NCBI RefSeq assembly: GCF_018320785.1
Contig: NC_054877.1
Span: 41,314,151-41,378,150 of the forward strand
Direction of reading: 5' to 3'
Length of the DNA: 64,000 nucleotides
DNA from: Cheilinus undulatus
Taxonomy: Eukaryota > Chordata > Actinopteri > Labriformes > Labridae
Shown here: positions 22,549 through 33,554 of the stretch, one piece after another
Numbering within the stretch: position 1 is the first letter of the stretch
Layout: every line of letters begins with the position of its first letter
The notes under the pieces: model-generated
The model's database searches: none
Seen by the model: the letters and a program-made list of their open reading frames with translations, nothing else
What the model was told of the DNA's origin: nothing
Translations under genes and position numbers: made by a program

Positions 22549-23395
22549 GTTTATTTTAGCAACAGGAAGTGAAAAAAAATCCTAAACTGGCAGGGAAAAA
22601 TGTACATCAGTCATCTTGACCAAAAGCAAAAAAGCCAAGTAAATAAAAACAAGTGCTTCTGCAATGCAATTTATTTGTTTTTATAGTTACTTTTGCCATT
22701 TTGTCTTTTTTGGCAGTTAAATCAATGAATAAGAATAGCATAAACTGATCAAAATAGATAGCATTAATGTGCTGTTTTATCTCCTTGTTGCACCTTGAAA
22801 TCAAATTGACTATTTTTTTCTGGATTTTCTTCTTAATTTCTTAAAATGTCAACAAAAATCGAATCAGTCACCTAAATGTTTGGATATTTTACACACATAT
22901 AAAACAAAGCCAGCAGCTCTGGGAGATTGTAAAGAAATGCTCCTCAGTGCCATTAGCACCATCAGAAAGGAGGAAATAACATAGGATGTATGAATCTGTG
23001 ATTATGAAATGTTTCACTAATTTTATAGTGGAAACACAAATAACTGATTTCCAAACTGAATCTCGATGGTTGCTGGGCAGAAATGCAATTATCACAAAGA
23101 CTAGTTAGGTTGAGGTAAGGCCATATGTTTTAACATTTTAATTATTAACCAAGATAAAAGACAAAAAAATGTTTAGTCAAAATAGTTCACCAGACATTAC
23201 AGCAGCTTAGTATCAGAAAAACCAGGAAATCATCTTATTTCTAATAATCTTCTGGGAACATGAATGTCTTAAAACTATTTCAAAATTCTGTTTGTTGAAA
23301 TAAACTTTACTAAACAAGGAGCTCTTGTCATAAAAAAATAAAACATGAACCGCCATATGATAAAAGTAAAATCTGCTGTTTGTGCAGAGTCCCCT
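22549..23395 (-). other. toe1: Probable toe1 3' UTR
   Basis: The region after the toe1 stop shows no recognisable repeat. A candidate minus-strand poly(A) signal (TTTATT on the plus strand) is at 22549-22554. Other AT-rich signals lie nearby, so the exact 3' end is uncertain. Confidence 0.35.
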
Positions 23396-26300
23396 CTAAG
23401 CTTTGTGTCCCCACACCATTTCCATCTTCTGCACATGAGCCTTAGATGATTTAGAGAAGGTGCTTTTGACCACATTGAGAGGAGCTGCCTTTCCACTCAG
23501 GTAGACCTTATTGACACAGGAGGGAAGCCACGCCTGCTCCTTCACCTGCTGCTTCTCCTCCACAGATCCCAGTCCACCCTTCCTGAACTGAATACATGAA
23601 TAGGCGAAGATGTAGCCGGTCATGAAGGCATCGAACCCTGCACGGTGCGTTCCTGTGTCCGTCTTCTTATTATGAACTGATGGAGGCGCACTCAACTTTT
23701 CTTTCTCTTCATTTTCTGTTTTGGTTTCTTCTCCGTCGTTCTCATTTGTGTCATCATTAGTGGCTGTTGTTGCACACACTCCATTCCCCTCACCTTCTAT
23801 TTTCATGTTTTCTCCTTCATTCTGTTCACAGTCTCCATCATCGTCCACTAGAGGCACACTGTCTATGCATTGTTCCTCTTCTTTCTGATCATCTGCTGTT
23901 TCTGCAGGTTCCACCTCCATGTGAGGAATTTTGTTTTCAGGGGCACCATCAAAAATAGAAGACGAATCCAGAGTGCTTCCTCGACCTTTCTTCTTCTCTC
24001 TATGTCTCTTCCTCTTTTTCCTCTTTTCCCCTGAGCTCTTCTCATCCTGGAGGATGATCTGGTCAGTGTCGTGGGATAATGGACACTCTGAGCCATTTGG
24101 GCACCAACCAAACGCCTGTTTGAAAAGAAAATAATGTTAATGAAGATTTCACATAGCATTACTAATGGCTGGTGATTTGACATGTCAGTTCTCTGTTATG
24201 GGTTTAATTTACAAGTTCCATCATGATATTATACATGGATTATTGAACAAAAAAGGATATCAGCCAATGGAGCAAAGTCTGTTTTTACAATTTCAGTTAA
24301 TTTAAGTTATATTTAAGTTACTTTAAGTCAGGGCCTGAACAGAGGAGTTGACAGTTTCATGACCCAGTTGGTTTTAGTTTTATCAGAATAATAATTTCTC
24401 TAAAAAGTGTTCCATAGGGGCAGATAATTTATCAGTGCAGGTATATATTGGACATCCCTAGTTTTTTCTATCTCACTTAAAGGTCACATGTTAATATGTG
24501 CCCCTGGCCTGTCCACAGTCCCCTCAAGAACCCCCCCAGCTCATTAACATTTAAAGCCACAGGCACAGAAACAGCTCTTTCTGAGGAAGGCTTAAACAAA
24601 GGGTATTTGGACATGCAAAAATCCAACAGTGGAGGGTTTTTTCAGAAACAAACTTCACAGGCATGTTTTGGGGACCTCTCAGACCAATATAAACTTGTCT
24701 TAAAAGGGTAAAAAATGTGACCTTTAAACTTCTAGAGATTCCTCTGGGTTACAAATAAAAGAGGTTGAAACTCACAGAGAAGCGCTCGCAGATGTTAGCC
24801 TGTCCCTCAAAAGGAGCTACAGCGGGGCACGGCCTGAAGTCCACGTAGCTGGACATTTTACCCCCGTACTGACAGAACTCTACATGAACATTAGGCCCGG
24901 CACCTCCAGAGGTCACATTGCGACTGTTGTCCAGCTTACTGCAAGAGATGATATGAGGGGAATATTATGACTCACTTACACTCTGATAAATCCAAAACAC
25001 TGGAGCAGTGCTCAGAGGTGTCCTGGCACAGAAATTAATGAGCACATCACTAGTAAATTTTTCAGCTCTGCTCTTTAAATCTATAATAAAACACTGACCA
25101 TTTCTTGTAGGCGTACTCCAAATACGAGGCAGTTAGTCGGAGCTCAAACTCGGTGACATATTTAGTGTCATAGATGCCAGCAGGAAACATCTCTGATAGG
25201 TCAGCTGTGAAGGTAGCCAAGTGCTCAGGAAGATGAGCATAAAAACTCTGGGAGAAAGACACAAAGACAAAAGCATTTTGATTGATTGAAGATACAGAAT
25301 GCTGTTAGAAAGGTATGAGGGAGTATTTAAATGAAAAACAACATAAAGATGGCATTCACTCCAATCAAACTACACACATAAAACTGCTGCGACTTCTAGG
25401 CATTTTCAGATCAAAAAAGTGTGTTTTTAACTTTCAGGACTCAACAAACAAGACGTTTTTAATTAAATTCACCTCAAGGTGACGAAACAGAAAAACAGAG
25501 CTGGCCTGAAGCATTTAAAATTCAGGAAACTTTGATGTCTGTTCTAACAGTGACAATTGCTGATTTTCCCCATTAGCTTTAATGAATTAAAATGCTTTCA
25601 GGAATTTTCAAAAGGGGAAAAATAAATCAGTATAGAGTAAATTTACTCCAATCTTTTGTAGTTCATGTTATCTCCGTTTTTATGTCATCATGTAATGACA
25701 AGGTGTTTGTGGAGGGAGACTTTGGGAGACAAGCTGATCAGCTTTAAAGACTAATGTACTGTGTCGTGGGGAGGACATGACATGACAGGCCAGTGTTTTT
25801 TTCATCATATTACGGAAGCCTTCATTCTTAATGCTAAGACGGCGCAGGTCCTTATAAATAAAACTAAGTATTGACTGTGTGATTATGGTTGCACAAGTGA
25901 TCCTGAGGATGTAGAAAATCCTCCTCAGAACACCGGAAAGGGAACACCAGGACATGACAACCTGTTTAGAGTCAGTCTTTATGATGGCATCCTCCATGTT
26001 TGCCAGGCTTCTGCCAGGCACCTGAGGACAGAGCTGGCAGTGGATGAAAGGATGGTGGGACTAACGCAAAATCTGGCATTACACAATATATGAAGGACAA
26101 GCCAACTAAATGGGGGATCAAAATTTTTGTATTGATCGATTCGAGCAGTGGCTGGTTCAGCATTTACACTGGCAAGACTGTAACTGCAAGTGGGCATGGG
26201 CTGTCTTATGACGCAGTCATGAACCTTATTCAGCCATCCTGTTTTGGCACTGGGTACCATATTTACATGGACAATTTTTACAACAGTCCCAAACTGTTCA

Positions 26301-29300
26301 GGGAGCTGGCCAGCATGGTGTTTGGAGCATGTGGCACCTATAGGGAGAGCAGAATAGGTGTCTGTGTGCTCCACCATCCGTCCTGCATTTTCAGGTGAGA
26401 CAGTAAAGAGAAGGGTGAAGGATGGAGATGGATGCTGGGCTGGGAGAGGAACACCTTGTCCCAAACCAATCAAGGCCTACAACAAGAATGTGGGTAGGGT
26501 TGACCTGTCAGACCAGCTCATTCAACTCTACTCCACCCACAGAAAAACAGCTTGCTGGTACAGGACCGTGTGGACATTGTGACAACAAATACCTTCATCT
26601 TGCACCGTGAGATGACCAGTGCCAAGCAGGCGCAGCCCATGGCACTCAAAGACTTCACGGTGGAGCTGGTGTGTCAGCAGACTGGAGACAGACTGAAGTG
26701 TAAACGTCGCCTCCAAGTGGAGAAAAAGACGAGTGACACCCTAGAAGTGCCAGGCTGCGATGTGCCCCTCTGTCTTGTGATAGACAGGACCTGTTTTTTT
26801 TTGGAGTGGCATAAATAATTTGTGTGGCATCTTATTGTGACACCTGATGGTTCTGTAAATAGCAGTTAAGTTTTGTAAGGAATGCCTGAGACATTGCCCA
26901 CATTTTGGTCTAAGGAGTGTTATATAACTTTGTTGCTTGCTAAATTTGTAAACAAGTTTTTTTTGTAATTTGCAATTTTTATATGCATTCTAAGTTATAA
27001 AAATGCTTAATTAAACATTTTATTGGTTTGCACAGTAAAAAAAAACAAACTTTTTCCTGCTCTAGTTTTATGTTTTGTGTGATTTTAAGTCCAATGTGAT
27101 GATATAGTATGTCAAAATGCAACTGTAAAGTCACATGTGAGGTTGTGCTAAAAACAAAGACACTAAACAAGGCAAGACAAACAGTTTTTAAGGTGTAATA
27201 TAAATGTATAATCAAAGGTAGTCAAAAACATTCAACTGGATCCTTGACCCCAGAGTGTTAGAGGAAATTTGTTGTGGCAGAGGTTTCACTGGCTTATTTT
27301 GGGCTGGCTAGATCAGCTGTTGAGTTTTGGGCTGGTTTTATCCCACAAACCTTGCAACCTGGCAGGAAATGCTTGAGAAAAGCCCTACAAAATAATTTTT
27401 AAGAAGTTAAAGATTGAAACTGAGCAGTAAACATTAGAGCTTGCCATTACCTGGTAAAGAAAGGCTATGTCAATGAGACCGTTGTGGAGCACCAGAGGTT
27501 TCCTGGCTCGCAGCAGTTCAGTGAACAAGGCTCTGATGTGGACGCCCTTGTCATCTGATCCGGCCTAAAAAAGAAGACAGAGAGAGTAAAGACGGCTAGA
27601 GTTCAAATACCCTCATAAGTGAAAGCCAAAAGTTCTTGCAGTTTCCTGTTCAGTGTTTCCTACATATAGATGATACTAAGGTGGGCCACCCAAATATATT
27701 GAAAGCCACCCAAGTATATTTGCTGACCATTTATAAAGATCCATCTAAAATTACCATCCATGCATGAGAGAGGTTTTCATTCATACATAGATGCTCTATT
27801 TAAGGAGTGATGTTTCATATTAAAATTTCAGCTTCTTACATTGTCATTTTAACATAAAAAGTGGGGAACCATTATCCTGCGTAATGTATAATCCTTATGG
27901 CTTTATAATCTAATTGCAATTTTTTTCCCAATATTGTGATTGGGATTTAATATGCGATTACTATTAGATTACTCAACTTATGCATTTTTCAACAAATTTA
28001 AGCAATAAATCGATTCATATTATAACCTACATTCAGTCAGGAACACTCATCATACATTTTACCATTTCATTGGAAAAGTGATATAGCCTACAGTTTTATT
28101 TAGCAGAGAAGGCTCTGCTCTAAAGATGCTCCCTGGGTTAGTCAAGCAGCATGCTTTGACTCTCCAGGGAGCACATGGCTGAAACCCCCATATGGATGGA
28201 CACATAAATAACAGTGTGTACTGAAAAAAATGAAACTATTTCAGAAGCAATTATTCCATAGTAGCATGAATCGGAATATGAGGATGCAAAAAGCTTTAAG
28301 CTATAAAGGAGGTGGCTGGGGTGGGGGAGGTAAAGCTTGTAAAGCTGCTGCAAAAAATAAAATTTAGTAAACTACTATTTTGACATATTTCAAGTTTAAG
28401 AAATATTGCAACTTTTTGGCCATATTACAATTTAATCTAATTTGTGATTAATTGCCCAGCCCTAGAAGGTTGCATACGCATGCATTTCCCCCAGACTTCT
28501 GCACAATGTAATAGATAAGGTAATCCAAAGCTGCTGGAAGAGAAGCAACAGAGGTCCAGTCAAATTCACAGCTGAAAATACTGAAAATTTTCAAGTAGTA
28601 TTATGATCTCATGAAAATGCAAAAGATATTATTTATGTGTCTTACGAACAAAAATAGAGCAGAGGAGATAACAGCAGAGGAGACACTGTCCAAATTGCAT
28701 ACTAGACAATGCATAAGTGTTAGATTGCAATTTCTCATCATTAAAATAAAAATGAACTAAATAATAAAAACAAAATAAATGGAGTTCATGGGTATAGTAA
28801 ATATATATAGTAAATATGCAGCAGTGTAGGAATGATTGTCTTCTTTTTTAACTTACATCACTTTTTACAGTATGAAGTCAAGGTGGCTTATGCTACAAAC
28901 CATCTTGTACGGATGACTCAGAATTACAAAAGTTGAGTAAAGCTATGGTACAAAGGAGGTAACAGAGCAAAGCAGCACTGACTTAAAAGTACCACACAGA
29001 AAAGGTTGGATAAGTACACACAGCACAACACAAAGCAGCATGGGAGAATCAGTACCTTATTGTTGCCTTTGCAGTAAGGGATTCCATGTGCGTACTGCTT
29101 GTTGAAGTCAAATCCGTGCTGCACCAGGAACTGCACCGACTGAGGCTCTATGATGTACTCCTCTGAACACAGCAGGGTGAGATTATACACCTGGACCAGG
29201 TATGTGTCAGCAGCCTTGTGAGAAGATACAGACATAACAATTGTGATATCAAGCAGAGAAAAATCATGGTCCTTCACATGTAGGCAGCACAACAAACAAC

Positions 29301-32300
29301 GGAGGATATCACACTTCCTTATGTAGCAGTGTCTGACTTAACTTCATTAGCAGCTTATTGTACATCTAATATAGTTTATTTTCATATTATCTTTTTCACA
29401 ATAGCTCTGTCATAGAAGTCACTGTGACAAAAAAAACCACACTGTTACAACAATTAATACGTTTTATGAATCTGAAAACAGTTGGAAATATTTGAGGTAA
29501 TGGTAGTACCCAAATCAAACTAAACAAGTTAGGACTGGTCATTCTAAACTAATGTATATATTTCAGAGCAAAATTTCCACATACTGTACTTTAAAAGCTG
29601 GACAAAGTTAACGAGGGCAAATTAAGTTGTACCTTGTTTTCCAGTTTCTTGTAGCAGCTGATTCCCAGAGAAAGGATGGAGCGAGAGCGAGCAGCGTGAC
29701 AGATCGCTTTATATCGGTCCTCTATAGATCTGAAACATGGCAGGTTGAAATAAGCAAACTGCAAACACAAATATGCAGTAAGTGATGACATGACAGTGAC
29801 TTAAAAACATGCATATTTTGCCTGACAACCCATTAATAGTGTATGAGGTGTGTGGTGTAGAGTGAGTGTGTTATGCAGACTATCATTGATGTTTTTACTC
29901 ACTGAGCCAGCAGCGATTTTCTGTTTCCAAGACCACTCAGCTCCTAAAACGAGACAGAGATCAAATTCTGTTTTTAAAATTTAATTTGTGAATTATGTGA
30001 CAGAACAAAAAGCAAAATGAAAGGTTATTCAAAGAAGCAAAAGAGACAATAATACAGAATGAACAGTAACAAAAAAGCAGTTAAGATGAAAAAGCAAGTT
30101 GAGGGTTGAAAAAAGGTTACATGTGTTTAAAAGTATTGTCAAAGACAGCAATGCAGAGTTAATTTTGGCAGCTAGTTTGAATTTAGTCTTTAGATTAGAA
30201 TACCTTTTAGTTTTACTCATATCAGAATCATTTTTCATTTAGGAAAGTTTTTGTCTCGTTTAAGTCGACAAAAACTCTAAAACATTTGGTAGAAAGATTA
30301 TAAAGTCCTTATGTTTTAGTATTTAATCTTAATCAAAACAACTATTTTCTTCAGACTAATTTTATTAGCCAAATTGTAAAATTAATTCAAAAGTAAAACA
30401 ATCATATTAATGTATTATCATACTTTAAATACTGCCCTCTACCCAGTTTCTCATGTTTTACCCATTAGAGCTACAGTGGAGAAATAGCATGGATTTTGAC
30501 TGCCAACAGACCAGCAATCAAACTTTAGTCTCCGTGATGAAAACTAAACTTAAACTAAACACAACTTTTAGCTAGTCTTCCTCTTTGAAAAAGCTTGTCG
30601 ATTTATGTGTTCGTCATAGTGTAACCAAACATTTTACCATTTCATGAAAAACATCAGCTCATTTTGAATTTGATGGCAGCAATACATTTCAAAAAAGTAG
30701 GGACAGGGCCATGTTTACCATTGAGTTGCATCCCCTCCTCTTTAAACATAGTGGAAGTCAGGAGACCAGTTACTGGACCCTAAGCAGAGGAATGTTGTAC
30801 CGTTCTTGCCTGATGTAGCACTCGAGCTTCTCAACGTTCCTTGGACTTTTTTTTTCCAGATGTTCCATTTTATAATGTACAAAATATTGTTAAAAGTTCT
30901 GGACTGGCAGGCTAGTTCAGCGCCTGGACTCTTCTACTGTGAAGCCATGCTGTTGTGATGGATGTGGTTTAGTACTGTCTTGCTGAAATATGCAAGACAT
31001 TTCCTGAAAGAGGCATTGTCTAGATGAGAGTATCTGCTGCTCTAAAACCTCTATCTTCTTTTCAGCATTGATAGAGCCTTTCCAGATGTGAAAGCTGCTC
31101 ACGCCACGGGCACTGATGCAAGCCAATACCACCCGAGATGCAGGCTTTTGAACTGTGAGCAGATAACAAGCTGGACAGTCTCTCTCCTCTTTAGTCCACC
31201 AAACAAAGCATCCATTGTTTTCAAAGAGAGAAAAAAATTTCACATTAAATTAAGGCTAATCTGACCACAGAACAGTTTTCCATCTACCCTCGGTCCATTA
31301 TAAATGAGCTTGGCCCAGACAAGAAGGAGGCGTTTCTGGATTGTGTTCACATATGGCCTCTTCAGGATACAGCTTTAACTTGCATTTGGCAAACTGTGTT
31401 GACAGGCAATGATTTCTGGAAGTGTTCCTGAGCCCATGCAGGGATTTCCAGCACAGAATCATGCCTCTTTTACATGCAGTAATCACAAACATTCAAAATT
31501 GACCTATGGCCTTGTCCTTTGGTTACAAAGATATCTCCAGATTCTCTGAATCTTTTGATGATATTGTTAGAATTTTGCGCTGCTCTCTTATTGGCAGAAG
31601 GACAAAGAGAGCATTAGTTCGGCTTAAATGGTCATTGACCCAAAGTTTATTAAGGATTACATATAAAGTTTACAAAATGTCACAAATATTACCCATCTGT
31701 GTGTCCCAGTGAGCTCTCAGATCAGAGAGCTCCTGACCCTCGGTAAGTGTGTCTTTTTATCTTCAGGGGAGGATTCTCCCACACTTCCTAGTGAGGAGGA
31801 GTCCTGTGAATTACGACACTTCCCTGTAACAAAGAGTGGTCTCACTAGCTTTAACCTTAGCTGTTATCATCACTGTAGACAAAAGGAGCCACTCACTCTA
31901 ATCTTAGCAAAGAAAAAGATTAACTATATCTAAAAGTACAATGTGTCATCTTGAAATATCTCACAATATTATGAACTTTAGACGGTGGGATATTCAAAGT
32001 CATTTTTCAGATATGGGTCCACAATTTTTAGATGCAGAGGTGAACCTCTGCCCATCTTGACTTCTGAAAGACTTTGCCTCTCTAGAATGCTCCTTTTATA
32101 CTCATGTTACTGACCTGTTGGGATTAACCAAATTAGTGCAAAATGCTCCCCAAGCTAGTACCTACTACTTTTCATGCCTTTAGTTGCCGTGTCCCTAATT
32201 TTTTAGGTGTTGCTTCCATCAAATTAAAATAAGTTCGTTTTTTTCATGAAATACTAAACTTTCTCTGTTTTATCACCTGGTATGTTGTCTATTTATGAGA

Positions 32301-32800
32301 TTTGCAACTAATTACATCGTTTTATTTACATTTTACACAGGAATTGTGGTTGTATTTATTCAGATGAACCAGCTTGTAGTTGGCAAGATATAAAGCATCT
32401 TAAAACGCAGGGGAAAAAGCGTCAGTGTTCGTTGATATGGATAAAAAATGCAAGTTTGTCATGAACTCGGATGGTCCATTCTGCAGCTCTTGAAGTGTAT
32501 AAATGTGCAAGCAGAAAGGCAGCAATGCCAACTTTCTTTTGTAGGGCAGTATTACGAGATCTTCAATAGACACGATTAAGTTGGGGCTGAAGCCCAGTAT
32601 TTTAGAAGTAAATGTGCCCATAAACTGGGTGGTTTGGGTCCATTAAGGAAACCAGACATCAAGAAACAAACAACTTCACTTACCGTGTCCAGTGCAACGA
32701 ATGATGCCGTTTTGATAGCTATTACCATAGCAGGCCAAAGCTCTTTGAGGTTATCATTCTGGACATCAATCACTGGAACAACCAGTGCAGAAGATGCCAT
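23396..32800 (-). CDS. toe1: Target of EGR1 protein 1 (TOE1), DEDD-family 3'-exonuclease, 8 exons
   Basis: Minus-strand exons are 32800-32684, 29943-29903, 29729-29633, 29214-29056, 27564-27451, 25247-25099, 24938-24776 and 24115-23396 (stop at 23398-23396). Lengths sum to 1560 bp, giving 519 aa with no frame break; human TOE1 is about 510 aa. The nuclease domain spans about residues 8-260. Acidic catalytic residues are visible: D38 and E40 (ALDT/ELSGLG, split across exons 1 and 2), D170 ([12 protein letters not shown]) and D203 (PAGIYDTKY). A C-x8-C-x5-C-x3-H zinc finger uses C276, C285, C291 and H295 and spans the exon 7/8 junction. A basic stretch at about 311-323 is a likely nuclear localisation signal. 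A long acidic low-complexity segment precedes the conserved C-terminal block [16 protein letters not shown]. From the family: TOE1 trims the 3' ends of snRNAs and other small RNAs and localises to Cajal bodies. The start is the ATG at 32800; the upstream TTG codon is ignored. Introns carry several transposon relics but the exons are intact. Confidence 0.96.
24477..24727 (-). mobile_element. TTAA-flanked MITE, family copy B, in toe1 intron 7
   Basis: Perfect 13-bp inverted ends: TTAAAGGTCACAT (24477-24489) and ATGTGACCTTTAA (24715-24727). It is inverted relative to the other copies and contains AACTTCACAGGCATGTTTTG. Its right end is 48 bp from the exon 7 boundary at 24776. Confidence 0.88.
25970..26820 (+). 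pseudogene. piggyBac-like transposase relic in toe1 intron 5
   Basis: On the plus strand, antisense to toe1. In shifted frames it encodes [10 protein letters not shown] (first catalytic Asp region), [32 protein letters not shown] (second Asp: HIYMDNFY) and [19 protein letters not shown] (third Asp). A C-terminal segment ends near 26818. At least two frameshifts and stop codons break the frame. The N-terminal third and clear TTAA-terminal repeats were not found. No sign of domestication. Confidence 0.88.
27903..28465 (+). repeat. Interspersed repeat, copy 1 (toe1 intron 4)
   Basis: It shares ATAATCTAATTGCAATTTTT, GCAGCATGCTTTGACT and TATAAAGGAGG-GGCTGGGGTGG with 42281-43021, in the same orientation and order. 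The right end is TTTGTGATTAATTGCCCAGCCCTAG. Non-coding; probably a non-autonomous DNA transposon with CTAGGGCTG ends. Confidence 0.7.
28466..29055. other. Remainder of toe1 intron 4
   Basis: AT-rich intron sequence between the repeat and exon 4. Nothing further recognised. Confidence 0.4.
30620..32300 (-). mobile_element. Mariner/Tc1-like element in toe1 intron 1, split by a solo LTR
   Basis: The minus strand carries transposase remnants, including [14 protein letters not shown] and [17 protein letters not shown] (31243-30917), a known pattern in fish mariner-like transposases. Both ends share the CTCATTTTGAATTTGATGGC / CATCAAATTAAAATAAG inverted block. Frameshifted. A 401-bp LTR interrupts it at 31565-31965, with the flanking mariner sequence continuing exactly on either side. 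Confidence 0.82.
31565..31965 (-). mobile_element. Solo LTR of a retrovirus-like/LTR element
   Basis: It starts TGTTAG and ends CTCACA in plus orientation (TG...CA both ways), flanked by 4-bp repeats ATAT at 31561-31564 and 31966-31969. On the minus strand a TATA-like GATAAAAAG (31761-31753), an 8-bp-stem hairpin (31732-31711, arms GAGCTCTC/GAGAGCTC) and a poly(A) signal AATAAA (31651-31646) appear in U3-R-U5 order, so the LTR points the same way as toe1. No internal coding region is present, hence solo. Whether it is ERV or Gypsy class cannot be decided from one LTR. Confidence 0.8.
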
Positions 32801-33554
32801 GATTACTCTCAATTATAACGAAAGGAAAGCTAACCGCTGGAGAGAAGTTTTCAGCAGTTATGGAGGGCTTCTTGTGGCTAATTAAGCTATAGGAAAAAAA
32901 GGCCAGGACTTTTCAAAACGCCAGCCCATTTGTTTATCTCGGTTGATTTGTCTATTCTATCAGAAGTAAAATTTTACTAGCCTTAAATACATTACACAGC
33001 ATGCACCTCTACACCGTAAACACTTCAACGTGCTCGAATGGGTCCTCTGGTAAAACCCGTTAGTAGTTTAAGCGTTGCCTGAGCGCAAATACAAACTCGA
33101 TGGCGACTAAAAGAAGGTTAAAAATATACCAGATATATGAGCCACAACTGTTCCCCTGAAAATGACACAGATGTAATTTACTTCTCATCATCTTTGAAGT
33201 TTGCTTTCAAGTAATTGTTTTTTTAAATCCGGCTTATTTCTAGACACATATAAACAATACGTCATTTTACTTAACCGTTAGGATGAAGTCCGCCATTTTG
33301 GCTCAAACAAAGTCAGAAACATTTTATCTCTGTGAAGTATTTAATATTTTATCAGTAACTGGGAAGTGAAAGTTGGCAGAATATCATTTGTGTTTCCACG
33401 ACGTGTTGTCTCTCCTAGCTGTGACTTTTTCAGATTTTAATTCCTCCTCATTAGTTTGCTAAAAGTGGTGATAGATATTTCCAGCCGAGCCTCAGTCAGC
33501 CAGGCTATCTTGACGTCTTCTAAATTTAGCTCTGCTGTGTTTTTAAAAGCCATA
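32801..33554. promoter_or_regulatory. Divergent (head-to-head) promoter of toe1 and the THAP gene
   Basis: Only 754 bp separate the two divergent start codons, toe1 at 32800 (minus) and the THAP gene at 33555 (plus). No repeat was recognised here, unlike most flanking DNA. CCGCCATTTTGG at 33290-33301 is a strong YY1-type site, and a second ATGGCG core lies at about 33100. No TATA box was placed. Sharing of a bidirectional promoter is inferred from spacing; the YY1-like motif is seen directly. Confidence 0.7.
33290..33301 (-). promoter_or_regulatory. YY1-like site
   Basis: CCGCCATTTTGG reads AAAATGGCGG on the minus strand, matching the core of the YY1 consensus typical of vertebrate housekeeping promoters. 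It lies 254 bp upstream of the THAP start codon and 490 bp upstream of the toe1 start codon. Confidence 0.55.

Noticed and set aside
26090-26398. Possible domesticated piggyBac (PGBD) gene
   Set aside because: Frameshifts and stops separate the three catalytic regions, the N terminus is missing and no splice structure rescues the frame, so it is a relic.
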